Below are positions 50,142-59,187 of a stretch of DNA of 64,000 nt, piece after piece. How positions within the stretch are numbered: the first letter of the stretch is position 1; the number at the start of each line of letters is the position of its first letter. The notes under the pieces are model-generated. The model saw only the letters and a list, made by a program, of their open reading frames with translations. It had not been told where the DNA came from and did not search any database. The translations under genes were made by a program, and so were the position numbers. Location of the stretch: assembly GCF_001294625.1 (NCBI RefSeq), contig NZ_CP012677.1, positions 1,364,001 through 1,428,000 on the forward strand. The letters run 5' to 3'. This DNA comes from Arthrobacter alpinus. Its GTDB lineage: Bacteria; Actinomycetota; Actinomycetes; Actinomycetales; Micrococcaceae.

Positions 50142-52037
50142 CTAGATGGGTGCGTTTTGTTCGTTGTCGGGGTGGTTGTGGAGGTATTCGCGTCCGGTGG
50201 GGGTGGTGGTTTTGGTGGCACCGTTTTCGGCTGGTTCTACGTTCCAGCCGGTGGTGGGCTCGTCTTTGAGGCGGTGGCAGTAGATGGAGCGTGGGCGGAG
50301 GTTCTCGGTGCTGGTTTGGCCTTTGGGCAGGGCGGTGCCGTTGAGGGTGTACCGGGTTTGGTGGAACGGGATGGTGTGGTCGATCTGGCAGTTCCGGGCC
50401 GGGGTGTCGCACCCGATTCCGGTACAGACAGGGTCCCGGAGACGGACGAGCCTGACCATGTCCGCGGGTGGTTTGTAAGCGGTGCGCCCGATACTGACGA
50501 TGGTGCCTTTTTCGGGGTCGGTGAGGATCCGGTGCCAGGAGCTGGCCCCGGCGGCGAGTTCTCTGGCCTGATCGGCCGGGATGGGACCGTACCCGTCGAG
50601 ATGGCCGGGCTCCTCCGAGGTGTTCAGCAGAGTCAGGAACGGGATAGTGACGTTGACCTTAGCCGGGATACGAGGAGTAAACCGTGGCTCCGGAACCGAC
50701 CCACCACCGGGCAGCCCATTCCCTGCCAGCCCATTGCCGCTCAGCCCATTGCCGCTCAGCCCGGTGGTGGTGTGGGGTGCTGGCTGGTCTGGTGCTGGAT
50801 GGTCTGGGGTGGGGTTGTTACAGGAGCAGTCAGTGCAGCTGGTGGCGGGGTGGAGGAAGGCTTGATGGATCAGGTCCAGGAAGCAATCGGCGAGGTAGTT
50901 ATCATAGCTACGGGAGGGCCGCCCGGTCGGGGTCAAAGCGGTGGAGGGTTCCCCATCCTGTTGGGCCTGTCTGGCCCAGGCTTCTAAGGACTGGAACAAG
51001 GCCAGGGCTGGTGTGGCGGGCAGGATCGCACCGAGTTGGGCCATCCCGTCGGGCAGGGGCGTGAACCAGACCCGGCGCTGGATCCGGGCCCGCTCGTGCC
51101 GGACCGCCAACGGTTCAGGGTTGAAGCGTTCGGCCAGGCGCCGGATCTTACGGGTCAGCCCGGCCGGGTTCATCCGGGCCGCCCCGGGCAAAAACAGTGG
51201 CTCCAGCACCAAGAAGAGCTCCTCGGGGACGTTCTCCAGGCCCCGGTGGATGGCCCGGATCCGCAACCCGTCCAGCAGACCCTGCCGGTGCAGGGCCAAG
51301 GTCGCCGGGAGCGCGGTCAGGGTCGCGGCGTCATCGAGTCGATGCTCGGCGGCGCCCCGCCCGATCGCGTATACCGCCATCAGTTCCCCGGCAGCCCACA
51401 ACGACACCCCGCCGCGTTCCCGGACCGGTTCATCGGCCAGAGGCGGACGACGGGTAGCAAACACGGCCACCGCCTCGGCTTCCCTGGCCTGAGCGAAAGC
51501 GGCCAAACGGTTCGCCGCATGCATGAAGTCCAACACCTCGTTATCGGCCAGCCCGGCCGGATCCAGAACCTCCAACGCCTCGGCCCCCGCAGCAGGGGTC
51601 CACACCACACCGGCAGGGTTGTCCTTCCTGGGCGCCTTAGGAAGGTCCGGAACCGAAGCCCGCACCACCGCCACCGCAGCATCCGCACCCACACCAGAGA
51701 GCGACACAGGCAACAGTGCCCCAACCCCCAGCCCCGGTACAGGCGCGGCAGGCAAGAACTGGGCCGCCCATTCCTCCGCACTGATCTCCCGCGACGGGCC
51801 GATCCACGTGACATTGCGCATCTGCGGGTCATCGGCAAAAGGATCACTGGCAATCAGCCGGGCCAGCGCAGCACCATCCCCATCCACCACAGCATCCACA
51901 GCAACACCGAAAGAATCATGGCCGGAAAAATCGCCGCCAACAATCCCCTCCGGCCCAAAGCCGGGGTCCTGATCCAAAAACGCCTGCCCGGAAGGGGTGG
52001 AAACTCTCTTGCTACCGGACCGATCAACGGTGCCCAT
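50142..52037 (-). CDS. DUF222 domain protein with C-terminal HNH endonuclease motif (13E12-like)
   Basis: A 631-residue protein with a large DUF222 region (about 110-420, e.g. GLRIRAIHRGLENVPEEL) and a C-terminal HNH domain (DPVCTGIGC, NCQIDHTIPF, TENLRPRSIYCHRLKD). The family is multicopy in actinobacteria and its genomic target is unknown. A low-complexity Gly/Asn array (GLSGNGLSGNGLAGNG) from a 15-bp repeat lies in the middle. A LexA-like box at 52079-52094 suggests DNA-damage induction. Confidence 0.9.
   Translation of the reverse strand: MGTVDRSGSKRVSTPSGQAFLDQDPGFGPEGIVGGDFSGHDSFGVAVDAVVDGDGAALARLIASDPFADDPQMRNVTWIGPSREISAEEWAAQFLPAAPVPGLGVGALLPVSLSGVGADAAVAVVRASVPDLPKAPRKDNPAGVVWTPAAGAEALEVLDPAGLADNEVLDFMHAANRLAAFAQAREAEAVAVFATRRPPLADEPVRERGGVSLWAAGELMAVYAIGRGAAEHRLDDAATLTALPATLALHRQGLLDGLRIRAIHRGLENVPEELFLVLEPLFLPGAARMNPAGLTRKIRRLAERFNPEPLAVRHERARIQRRVWFTPLPDGMAQLGAILPATPALALFQSLEAWARQAQQDGEPSTALTPTGRPSRSYDNYLADCFLDLIHQAFLHPATSCTDCSCNNPTPDHPAPDQPAPHTTTGLSGNGLSGNGLAGNGLPGGGSVPEPRFTPRIPAKVNVTIPFLTLLNTSEEPGHLDGYGPIPADQARELAAGASSWHRILTDPEKGTIVSIGRTAYKPPADMVRLVRLRDPVCTGIGCDTPARNCQIDHTIPFHQTRYTLNGTALPKGQTSTENLRPRSIYCHRLKDEPTTGWNVEPAENGATKTTTPTGREYLHNHPDNEQNAPI
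50712..50756 (+). repeat. 15-bp tandem repeat in the DUF222/HNH gene
   Basis: Three copies of a CAGCCCATTGCCGCT unit (the first diverged) encode the Gly-Asn-Gly-Leu-(Ser/Ala/Pro) array. The unit keeps the reading frame, so copy number can vary without inactivating the gene. Confidence 0.85.
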
Positions 52038-52078
52038 ACACCAATTTTAGACCTAAATACGCCAGCAAGGAAGTACTA

Positions 52079-52094
52079 TAGAACAAATATTCTA
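52079..52094. promoter_or_regulatory. LexA-like (SOS) box upstream of the DUF222/HNH gene
   Basis: TAGAACAAATATTCTA contains GAAC-N4-ATTC, one base away from the actinobacterial LexA core GAAC-N4-GTTC, and its flanks extend the symmetry (TA/TA). It lies 42 bases before the start codon in an AT-rich promoter region. Confidence 0.5.
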
Positions 52095-52164
52095 ATAATA
52101 TTTCTTATCCTGCCAGGCGTTGACAATGCAGGTGCGGAGGCAGGAACCGCGCCTGTCTGACTGG

Positions 52165-53580
52165 CTATTGTTCGGTCGGCTCCGGCAGCCCGAGTAGTGC
52201 ATTTTCCACGAGTTCACTCAGCGCAGGGTGGATCCAGTACTGGCCGCGGGCGACGTCGAGGGCCCGTTGCCCAAACGACATGGCATGGATCAGCGGTTGG
52301 ATCACGGTGGCCGCCTCCGGCCCAATGACATGTGCGCCCAAGAGGAGTCCGGTGGTGGGATCTGCCAGTACCTTTAGAAAATGGACGGTGTCCTCCCGAG
52401 CCCATCCGGCAGCGATGTCGGCATATTTTTGGACCTTGACGGCATAAGGGCGCTGCGCCTCGATGGCCTGTTCCTCGGTGAGTCCTACCGATGCAATCTG
52501 GGGATCGGCGAAGACCGCTGCCGGGATGAACCGGTGGTCTGCGGTCATCATCTCGTCGGGGTGTAGGAGATTGTGTTTGACCACCCGGGCCTCATGGTTG
52601 GCCACGTGTTTGAGCTGGTGGGCGCTGGATAGGTCACCCAGCGCAAAGATCCCCTCTACCGAGGTGCGTTGGTAATCATCCACCCGCACCCGCCCGTCGC
52701 CGTGGACTTCCACCCCGGCTGCGGCCATCCCCAGCGCGTCGCTGTTGGGGCGCCTACCGGTGGCAACCAGCAACAGCTCGGCCTCAATCGTCCCCGGACC
52801 ATTGGGTCCCTTGACCTCAAGCACGACGCCGGAGCGCCCGTCCCCGGAGCTGCTCGTGACACCTTCCAGGGTCGTCTCAAGCAGCACCTCATAACGCGAG
52901 GCGGCCTCCCGGGTGAACTGTTCGGAGAGGTCGCCGTCCAGTTGGCGCAGCATGGCCGGACCGCGGACTAACTGGGTGACGGCGACACCAAATGAGGAAA
53001 AGATGTGGGCAAACTCGGCGGCGATGAAACCACCGCCAAGAATGGCGATGTTATCGGGCAGGCGGTCAATGCGCATGATGGTGTCGGAGGTGTGGAACGG
53101 CACGGCACCACTGGTGAGCCCGGCAATCTCGGGGACGACGGCGTGTGACCCGGCCGCCAGCACAAACCTTTCGCCGGTGATCACCTGGGTGCCGCCGTCG
53201 TGCATGCTAATGGTGAGTCTCTTGTGCGAAATGAAACGCCCGTGGCCGGCAAAAACTGTGATGTTCTGGCATTCCGGACTCTTGCGGTAGGCGCGTCCGG
53301 CAGCCTCGATGGCGTCGATTCGGCCAAAGACCCGGTCTCGGATGCCTGGCCAGTCGACGGCGTCGAGGTGCGAAGAGACGCCCAGACTCCTTCCGTGCCT
53401 GGCGGCGTCAGCGAGTTCGGCGGGGTGGACGAACATCTTGGTGGGGATGCAGCCCACGTTCAGGCATGTCCCGCCAAAGAGGTTGTCCTCCACGATGGCA
53501 ATGCTCAGGTGTTCCAGTTCGGGGCCCGGGATGGAGTTGCCGGAGCCTGTGCCAATGATGACGAGGTCAAAGTGGTTCAA
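52165..53580 (-). CDS. mtr: Mycothione reductase
   Basis: A 471-residue flavoprotein disulfide reductase that reduces oxidised mycothiol with NADPH. The redox-active pair is in GGTCLNVGCIPTKMF, the FAD site starts IIGTGSGNSI (instead of the usual GxGxxG with Gly-Gly), the NADP site is ILGGGFIAAEFAHIF, and the dimer-interface base is HPALSELVE. Start TTG 53580 is supported by AAAGGAGCACCC and overlaps the yihY-like stop by four bases (TTGA), so the genes are coupled. The protein supports an actinobacterial host. Confidence 0.92.
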   Translation of the reverse strand: MNHFDLVIIGTGSGNSIPGPELEHLSIAIVEDNLFGGTCLNVGCIPTKMFVHPAELADAARHGRSLGVSSHLDAVDWPGIRDRVFGRIDAIEAAGRAYRKSPECQNITVFAGHGRFISHKRLTISMHDGGTQVITGERFVLAAGSHAVVPEIAGLTSGAVPFHTSDTIMRIDRLPDNIAILGGGFIAAEFAHIFSSFGVAVTQLVRGPAMLRQLDGDLSEQFTREAASRYEVLLETTLEGVTSSSGDGRSGVVLEVKGPNGPGTIEAELLLVATGRRPNSDALGMAAAGVEVHGDGRVRVDDYQRTSVEGIFALGDLSSAHQLKHVANHEARVVKHNLLHPDEMMTADHRFIPAAVFADPQIASVGLTEEQAIEAQRPYAVKVQKYADIAAGWAREDTVHFLKVLADPTTGLLLGAHVIGPEAATVIQPLIHAMSFGQRALDVARGQYWIHPALSELVENALLGLPEPTEQ

Positions 53581-54824
53581 GGGTGCTCCTTTGCTGGCGC
53601 GGTGTGGGGCTGCTTGTTCCGGCGTCTGCGTGCCACCGCAAGGGCGGCCAGGGCGGCGCCTGCTCCGGCGGTCCACCAGAGCAGGCGCCGTTCGGGCGCG
53701 GCTGTGGGTTCGGCGGGAGGCGGGGCTGTCTGGCGGCGGAGCTTCCTACCCTCAGCGATGAGCTGGCGCTCCTTTTCGCGCTTCTTCACGCTTGCGGAGA
53801 GGCCCCGCGGGGGAAGCTGCACCTGGGCCTCGGCCTTGATGCCGGCCCGCAATTCGCGGCTCCGTTCCACCTCGGCGTCCACTTCCGCGCCCAGAAGCAG
53901 GCTCAGGTTCATGATCCACAGCCATAGCAGCAGCACGATCATCCCCGCGATAGTGCCGTAGGTCTTCTCATACTTGGGAGAGTTGGCAACGTAGATGCCA
54001 AAACCGGCAGAAGCAATGACCAAAGACACCAGGGCCACGCATGCACCGACGCTGATCCAGCGGAACCTGGGAGGCTTGACGTTGGGGGTGAAGTGGTACA
54101 GGACGGCGATGAGGACCACGGCAAGGATGCCGACGACCGGCCACTTAGCGATTTCCCAGACCATGACTGCCGCATCCCCCAGACCCAGTGCGTCACCCAC
54201 GACGCGGGCGATGGGCCCGGATATCACCAGGAGCAAAGCGATGGCCGCGACAATGAGGACAGCGAGCAAGGTGACAAGGAGCAGGGCCGGGCGCAGTTTC
54301 CACACGGGCCGGCCCTCGGTGGTGCCATAGATCCTGTTCAGGGAGCGGCTGAAGGCGCCAACATATCCAGAAGCGGACCAGAGCGCCGTCACGAGTCCCA
54401 GGGCAAACGTCCACCCGGCCGCAGAGGAGCGGCTCAATTGCTCCACGGGCACCCTAATGGTCTCCACCACCGAGCTGTCGGTGAGCTTGCCGGCCAAGTC
54501 GAGCATGGCGGCGGTGGTTTGTTCCGCCTGGCCCACCAGCCCCACGATCGAGACCAAGGCCAAGATGGCAGGAAACAGGGACAGGATGCCGTAGTAGGTG
54601 AGCGTGGCTGCCATGTCCGTGCAAGCATCGGCGCTGAACTTGGCCACAGACCGTTTCAACACGTACTTCCAGGAGATGGCGGCCCGCTCCGCCGCCTCAG
54701 CCGTTGGCGGCAGGCCCTGAGGAACGTGCAGGCGCTCCAGTGCCAGCACGTGTTCCTGGGTAGAAGGCGGGTCTTGGCCGGCTGCCGTGCCGGCACGTGT
54801 CGTGGATTTCTCCTGCGTGCTCAT
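53577..54824 (-). CDS. YihY/BrkB-family inner membrane protein
   Basis: A 415-residue membrane protein with six core helices of the YihY/virulence factor BrkB family (MAATLTYYGILSLFPAILAL, TALWSASGYVGAF, SLNRIYG, TYGTIAGMIVLLLWLWIMN). It adds a long charged cytosolic tail and a final helix (LLWWTAGAGAALAALAV) with a very basic end. TAGGGT lies six bases before ATG 54824 (leaderless geometry). Function is unsettled for the family. Coupling with mycothione reductase hints at redox or envelope stress, as inference only. Confidence 0.9.
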   Translation of the reverse strand: MSTQEKSTTRAGTAAGQDPPSTQEHVLALERLHVPQGLPPTAEAAERAAISWKYVLKRSVAKFSADACTDMAATLTYYGILSLFPAILALVSIVGLVGQAEQTTAAMLDLAGKLTDSSVVETIRVPVEQLSRSSAAGWTFALGLVTALWSASGYVGAFSRSLNRIYGTTEGRPVWKLRPALLLVTLLAVLIVAAIALLLVISGPIARVVGDALGLGDAAVMVWEIAKWPVVGILAVVLIAVLYHFTPNVKPPRFRWISVGACVALVSLVIASAGFGIYVANSPKYEKTYGTIAGMIVLLLWLWIMNLSLLLGAEVDAEVERSRELRAGIKAEAQVQLPPRGLSASVKKREKERQLIAEGRKLRRQTAPPPAEPTAAPERRLLWWTAGAGAALAALAVARRRRNKQPHTAPAKEHP

Positions 54825-54913
54825 CCATTGACCCTATCCGATGTGGTGTTCGGCCACCTGGTGCCGCAGCCGTTTCACAGGGGCATCTCAGTTCCCCGGC
54901 GTAGTCTTGCGCC

Positions 54914-55957
54914 ATGGTTGAGCAGGGACGTACGCCGTCCAGATCGGTGTTTTCCTTGGGCCGCCTCGTAAGAAGCGTGTTGAGCCGAGTGCCCGTGTGG
55001 GTGTGGCGGTTTCTTATGCATGCCGTCAGCCGCGGCGAACTGCGCCGCTTCAACGTCGATCCCATCAGCGGTGTGCGCTACTGGCATGACATTGACTTTG
55101 TGGGCGACCAGATCCGCTGGCACCGGCTGGATGTTATGACCCCGGCGGGAGCCACCGGGCATGGAAACCGTTTGCCCGTCTACGTCTATTTTCATGGTGG
55201 CGGCTGGACGTCGGGGGACAAAGCTTCCGTGACCAAGTACTGTGCCGCGCAGGCCGCCGGCGGGGTGGTCGTCATCAACGTCAACTACCGGATGGCACCC
55301 CATTTTCACCTGGGCCATGTGCTGGAGGACGCCAACGCCGCACTAAAGTGGGTCGGCGAGAATATTGGTGACTACGGCGGAGACTCGCAGCGGATAGTGT
55401 TGGGCGGCGACTCGGCCGGCGGCCAGATTGCCGCCCTCATGGTCGCTGCCACCTACCAGCATGAACTAGCCGAGCACTACTCCATCACGTCAGCTCTGGA
55501 CGCCAGCCAGGTGCGCGGCTTGGTGCAGCATTGCAGCATCGTGGACTTTTCGGTGTTTTTTGATAGGGGATTTGTCATGAGCCTGAATTTCATCCGCATG
55601 CTGCTTCCCCCTGAGGAGCACGAAGACGGAACCGGTGGTGGCAAGGGCAAGGTGAGGACCACGGGCAAGCAGCGGCGCTTCAAGCTGCGCGTGGCCGCCC
55701 GCTTCATGTCACCGATTGAATGGCTGGATGAACGGTGCCCGCCCGTGTTCATCACCACCTCCGAACGGGACTTCTTCTATGACTCAAATATGAACCTGAT
55801 CAGGCGGCTGGATGAGCACGGGGTGCCCGTGGATTCGCTGGTCTACGGTTGGGGCAGCGCCAACACCGAACACACCTGGCAGCAAAACTTCCGCCACCCG
55901 GAATCCCAAGAGGTCTATCGGCGCCTACAATCCTTTATAACCAAGGTGGCCGCATAG
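54914..55957 (+). CDS. Alpha/beta hydrolase (HSL-type esterase/lipase)
   Basis: A 347-residue hydrolase of the hormone-sensitive-lipase type. The oxyanion motif HGGGW is near residue 94 and the nucleophile elbow GGDSAGGQ near residue 167. Acid and histidine candidates are in TSERDFFYD and NTEHTW. An N-terminal hydrophobic stretch (VLSRVPVWVWRFLMHAV) may associate with membrane. TAGTCT six bases before ATG 54914 marks another leaderless start. It diverges from the yihY-like gene; substrate unknown. Confidence 0.9.
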   Translation: MVEQGRTPSRSVFSLGRLVRSVLSRVPVWVWRFLMHAVSRGELRRFNVDPISGVRYWHDIDFVGDQIRWHRLDVMTPAGATGHGNRLPVYVYFHGGGWTSGDKASVTKYCAAQAAGGVVVINVNYRMAPHFHLGHVLEDANAALKWVGENIGDYGGDSQRIVLGGDSAGGQIAALMVAATYQHELAEHYSITSALDASQVRGLVQHCSIVDFSVFFDRGFVMSLNFIRMLLPPEEHEDGTGGGKGKVRTTGKQRRFKLRVAARFMSPIEWLDERCPPVFITTSERDFFYDSNMNLIRRLDEHGVPVDSLVYGWGSANTEHTWQQNFRHPESQEVYRRLQSFITKVAA

Positions 55958-56002
55958 CGTCAGCTCTCCGGTGCCTGTTCCGATGCCAAGCGGAGGTGCG
56001 CT

Positions 56003-57031
56003 GTGGTCTGTGAAGTGGCCAGAGGGAACGACGACGACGAGCCCGACCTTGGTGCGTTGGCGGGCTCGGGTGTTCCGGTGGAGCGTGCCATGGATGCCGT
56101 GTCTGGGGCCGCCGCGTCGGCGGGCTCGGATATTTCGGTGGAGCGTGCGATGGATGCTGCAGAACTGGCCGACACCCAGTTGCCCGACTTTGACTGGGCG
56201 GTGCTGCCGCCAGGCTTTGTGGCCAGCTCCTTTGCCGCCCCCAGCGGTGCACTGGCGGTCATCACCATGGGTGCCGCCGATGCGCCGCCCGTGGTGCTGG
56301 TACCGGGCGCCACCGGGTCCAAGGAAGACTTTGTGCTGATGATGCCAATTTTGGCTGCCGCCGGGTTCCATACCCTGAGTTTCGACTTGGCCGGCCAGTA
56401 CGAATCGGCGGGGGCCGGGCCCGAACGCCTTGACCCGCCGCGGCCACATTATGACCTGGACTTGTTCGTCAATGACCTACTGGCGGTGCTCCGGGATCTG
56501 GAGCGGCCGGCGCACGTTGTCGGCTATTCCTTTGCCGGAACCGTGGCCGGGCTTGCCTTTGCTCGGGAGCAGTCACTTTTTGCCAGCCTGACGCTGCTCA
56601 GCTGCCCGCCACTGGCGGGCCAGAGCTTGCGCGGCGTCAGCAGGATCGGCCGCATCTCCGGCGTAGCCAACGGGAGGGTCGGGGCGGCCCTGATGATCTG
56701 GGGGATTAGGCGGAATTTCATCCCTGTCCTGCCGGGACGGCTGCGCTTTGTCGAGGATAGATTCAAACTCACCCGCAGGCAGTCGGTGCGCGACATTGTG
56801 GAGCTCATGAAGCACAACCCCGACCTCAGCATTCCCCTGGCCCAGGCGTCCCTGCCGAAACTGGTGGCTGTAGGTGAGCACGACCTCTGGCCCACCAGCC
56901 TGCACGCCGAGTTTGCCCGTTCGCTGGGCGCGGACTTTGCCGTTTACCGTTCCGGGCACAGCCCGTGCGAAACGTCCCCGCACCAGTTATGCAGGGACCT
57001 GCTGGCTCTGTTTTCGACAACTCGACCGTAA
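56003..57031 (+). CDS. Alpha/beta-fold hydrolase with duplicated N-terminal segment
   Basis: A 342-residue hydrolase. The canonical core begins near residue 60 (PPVVLVPGATGSKEDF) and has the nucleophile elbow VGYSFAGTV near Ser175, an acid in VGEHDLWP and a histidine in SGHSPCE. Before it lies a repeated AGSxxxVERAMDA segment coded by a 60-bp tandem duplication, not expected in the family. Start GTG 56003 is uncertain; a later start would omit part of the duplication. It follows the first hydrolase by 45 bases in the same direction. Confidence 0.85.
   Translation: MVCEVARGNDDDEPDLGALAGSGVPVERAMDAVSGAAASAGSDISVERAMDAAELADTQLPDFDWAVLPPGFVASSFAAPSGALAVITMGAADAPPVVLVPGATGSKEDFVLMMPILAAAGFHTLSFDLAGQYESAGAGPERLDPPRPHYDLDLFVNDLLAVLRDLERPAHVVGYSFAGTVAGLAFAREQSLFASLTLLSCPPLAGQSLRGVSRIGRISGVANGRVGAALMIWGIRRNFIPVLPGRLRFVEDRFKLTRRQSVRDIVELMKHNPDLSIPLAQASLPKLVAVGEHDLWPTSLHAEFARSLGADFAVYRSGHSPCETSPHQLCRDLLALFSTTRP
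56057..56158 (+). repeat. 60-bp-period tandem duplication in the hydrolase gene
   Basis: Bases 56057-56098 and 56117-56158 match closely at an offset of exactly 60, giving the repeated peptide AGSG.PVERAMDA / AGSDISVERAMDA. The frame is preserved. Confidence 0.85.
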
Positions 57032-57045
57032 ACGGCCGAAGACCG

Positions 57046-57789
57046 TCAGCGGGGGTTGGCGTGGGCCCATTGTCTCCGGGCGCCGCGTCGGCGCAGGGGA
57101 GGCTCGGCGCGGAACTCGTGCCGGAACGTCCCCCAGGCCATGACTAGCCTCATGCCCAAGGTTCCCCACGAGGCAAAGGGACGGGCGGAGACTGGCATGC
57201 GCAGGCCGGCGTCATACATCGCGCTCATGTCGGGTCGCAAGAGGTAGGAGACGTCCAGATCGTCGTGAAGTGCTCGATTGTCCCGGGTCACGGCGGGAGA
57301 GAGTCGGGCCCACACATCGGCGGTCATGGCATAGTTTGAGCCGAAAACCGGTGGGTGGCCCAGCAGGAATCCGACCACATGGAAGTAGCCACCAAGGTAC
57401 ATCGTCCGACCCAGCCAGCAGACCAGCTTGGGTCCGCCATAAAAGTCTCTGGGCCCCGTGACCAGGGACAACGGCCCGGATTCGGCCAGATCGGCTTCAA
57501 CCCTGGCCAGCCAACCCGGTGCGGGCCGCGAATCGGCATCAACGCGCGCCAGGATATCGGTGCCCGCGGCGTCAAACCCGCAGGCAGATGCGCCAGCAAC
57601 ACCAGGTACCGGCCAGTAGATGCGGTGGACACCGGCAGCGGCACACACTGCAGCCGTGTTGTCGGTGCTCGCGTTGTCCACAACAATGATCCGGTCAGCG
57701 GGCCGTGACTGAGCAGCAAGGTGGGCGAGGCACGTTTCAAGCATCGGAGCATCGTTGCGCGAGGGGATGACGACGGCGATGGTGGTCAT
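57046..57789 (-). CDS. Family 2 glycosyltransferase
   Basis: A 247-residue GT-A fold enzyme. It opens AVVIPSRNDAPMLETCL and IIVVDNASTDNT, has the metal-binding ARVDADSRP (DxD) near residue 82, and an acidic catalytic region DNRALHDDLDVS. A hydrophobic segment GYFHVVGFLLGHP and a basic C-terminus (RRRGARRQWAH) suggest peripheral membrane contact. ATG 57789 is used; a GTG start at 57831 is possible. Convergent with the hydrolase at 56003; acceptor unknown. Confidence 0.9.
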   Translation of the reverse strand: MTTIAVVIPSRNDAPMLETCLAHLAAQSRPADRIIVVDNASTDNTAAVCAAAGVHRIYWPVPGVAGASACGFDAAGTDILARVDADSRPAPGWLARVEADLAESGPLSLVTGPRDFYGGPKLVCWLGRTMYLGGYFHVVGFLLGHPPVFGSNYAMTADVWARLSPAVTRDNRALHDDLDVSYLLRPDMSAMYDAGLRMPVSARPFASWGTLGMRLVMAWGTFRHEFRAEPPLRRRGARRQWAHANPR

Positions 57790-57939
57790 GGCGTCCGATT
57801 GTTCCACATTTGCATCACAATACAGCGGCACTGCTGGGAGGCTCCCAAGCGCTGACAGAAACTCGCCGATTCACGGGGTCAGCAGCCCTGGGTAGGCGTA
57901 CCCTAAAGGTATGCGTTTTCCAGTCCGGGCCGCACTGCC

Positions 57940-59187
57940 ATGAGCAGTCGCTGGCTGCGGTGGATGCCAGCGGCGGTGACGCCGGTGGTGGTTGCCGCCG
58001 CTGTGCTGGCCGGGCCGATTCAGGCTTCGGCACCTGTATCCCTGCCCACCAAGACTCCAGCGCAGGTGGTGGCGCTTGTGGCTGGCAGCGACGTCCAGGC
58101 ACTCTCCGGAACGTTTGAACAAACCGTTGGCCTGGGCTTGCCACAATTGCCGGACGTGGGCCCCGGCACATCCTCCAGTTCCACCAACACTGCCACGGAG
58201 CAGCTGCTGGGCCTGCTGACGATGCCGCATACCCTCCGCGTCTACCTCGAAGGCGCAACGAACCAGCGCATGCAGGTCCTGGACACGCTCAAAGAAACTG
58301 ATGTGGTGCGGCAGGGCAACACCGTGTGGACGTACGACTCGGCCACGAATTCCGCCACCTCACTGACCCTGCCAGCTGCGGCGCCAAGCGGTGCCACGCC
58401 ACCCTCTGCAACCTCACCCTCTGCAACCTCGCCCAAGATGCCCGGCCACGTCGGCCCGGACGCCTTCCCGCCGGACGCCAGGGGAGCGCCGCTTCCCTTA
58501 CCTGGCTCCCCAGCTGCAACGCCAGCTCAGCTGGCGGCACGGTTCCTGGCCAACATCGGCCCCTCCACGCAGGTGGCATTGGGGCCGAACACCAGTGTGG
58601 CCGGCCGCGACGCGTATGAGCTGGTCCTGAGCCCGCGCACCGCCGGCACCTTGGTGGGGAAGGTTTCGATCGCCGTCGACGCCGCCACCGGCTTGCCGCT
58701 GGGCGTCTGGGTGCAGGCCACGGGCGCCGACACGACCGCCTTCGCCGTGGCCTTCAGCACCCTGGACCTCACGGCCCCACCGGCGTCGGCGTTCACGTTC
58801 ACGCCGCCACCCGGCGCCACCGTCACCAAGGCGTCCCCGCCGTCGAGCCTGCTGCCTAGGGCGATGCCTGGGACGTTGCCTGGCACCCTGCCCGGGACCG
58901 CCCAAGCACCAGCCGCCCCCACGACGTCGGGCACCGGCTGGGCCACCATCGTCACCACTGATGCCGGGACCGTCCCGGGGTCGCTACTGGCCTCGCCGGC
59001 GTTGGCCCAGGTTCTGCAAAGCGTTCCCGGAGGGCAGGCGTTGGAGACCAGCTTGTTCAGCGCACTAGTCACCACCGATGGCCGCCTGTATGCGGGGGCG
59101 GTACCGCTGGCAGCCCTTCAGCAAGCCGCACAGCAGGCAGCCGCACAGCAGGCAGCCGCACAGCAGGCAGCGGCGGCTGGCAGGTGA
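57940..59187 (+). CDS. Exported LolA-like/DUF2092-type protein
   Basis: A 415-residue secreted protein. The signal peptide is MSSRWLRWMPAAVTPVVVAAAVLAG, followed by a LolA/RseB-like lipid-binding fold (VQALSGTFEQTVGLGLP, LRVYLEGATNQRMQVLD, NTVWTYDSATNSATSLTL; GRDAYELVLSPRTAGTLVGKVSIAVD). Pro/Ala-rich linkers interrupt it, and it ends in a QQAAA array from a 15-bp repeat. The gene overlaps the ABC ATPase start (GTGA), so the exporter and this protein are coupled and may act together on a lipid or lipoprotein. Confidence 0.85.
   Translation: MSSRWLRWMPAAVTPVVVAAAVLAGPIQASAPVSLPTKTPAQVVALVAGSDVQALSGTFEQTVGLGLPQLPDVGPGTSSSSTNTATEQLLGLLTMPHTLRVYLEGATNQRMQVLDTLKETDVVRQGNTVWTYDSATNSATSLTLPAAAPSGATPPSATSPSATSPKMPGHVGPDAFPPDARGAPLPLPGSPAATPAQLAARFLANIGPSTQVALGPNTSVAGRDAYELVLSPRTAGTLVGKVSIAVDAATGLPLGVWVQATGADTTAFAVAFSTLDLTAPPASAFTFTPPPGATVTKASPPSSLLPRAMPGTLPGTLPGTAQAPAAPTTSGTGWATIVTTDAGTVPGSLLASPALAQVLQSVPGGQALETSLFSALVTTDGRLYAGAVPLAALQQAAQQAAAQQAAAQQAAAAGR
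59131..59175 (+). repeat. 15-bp tandem repeat at the end of the LolA-like gene
   Basis: Three copies of CAGCAGGCAGCCGCA (the last slightly changed) encode the Gln-Gln-Ala-Ala-Ala array of the C-terminus. Copy number changes would keep frame and the coupled ATPase start. Confidence 0.85.
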
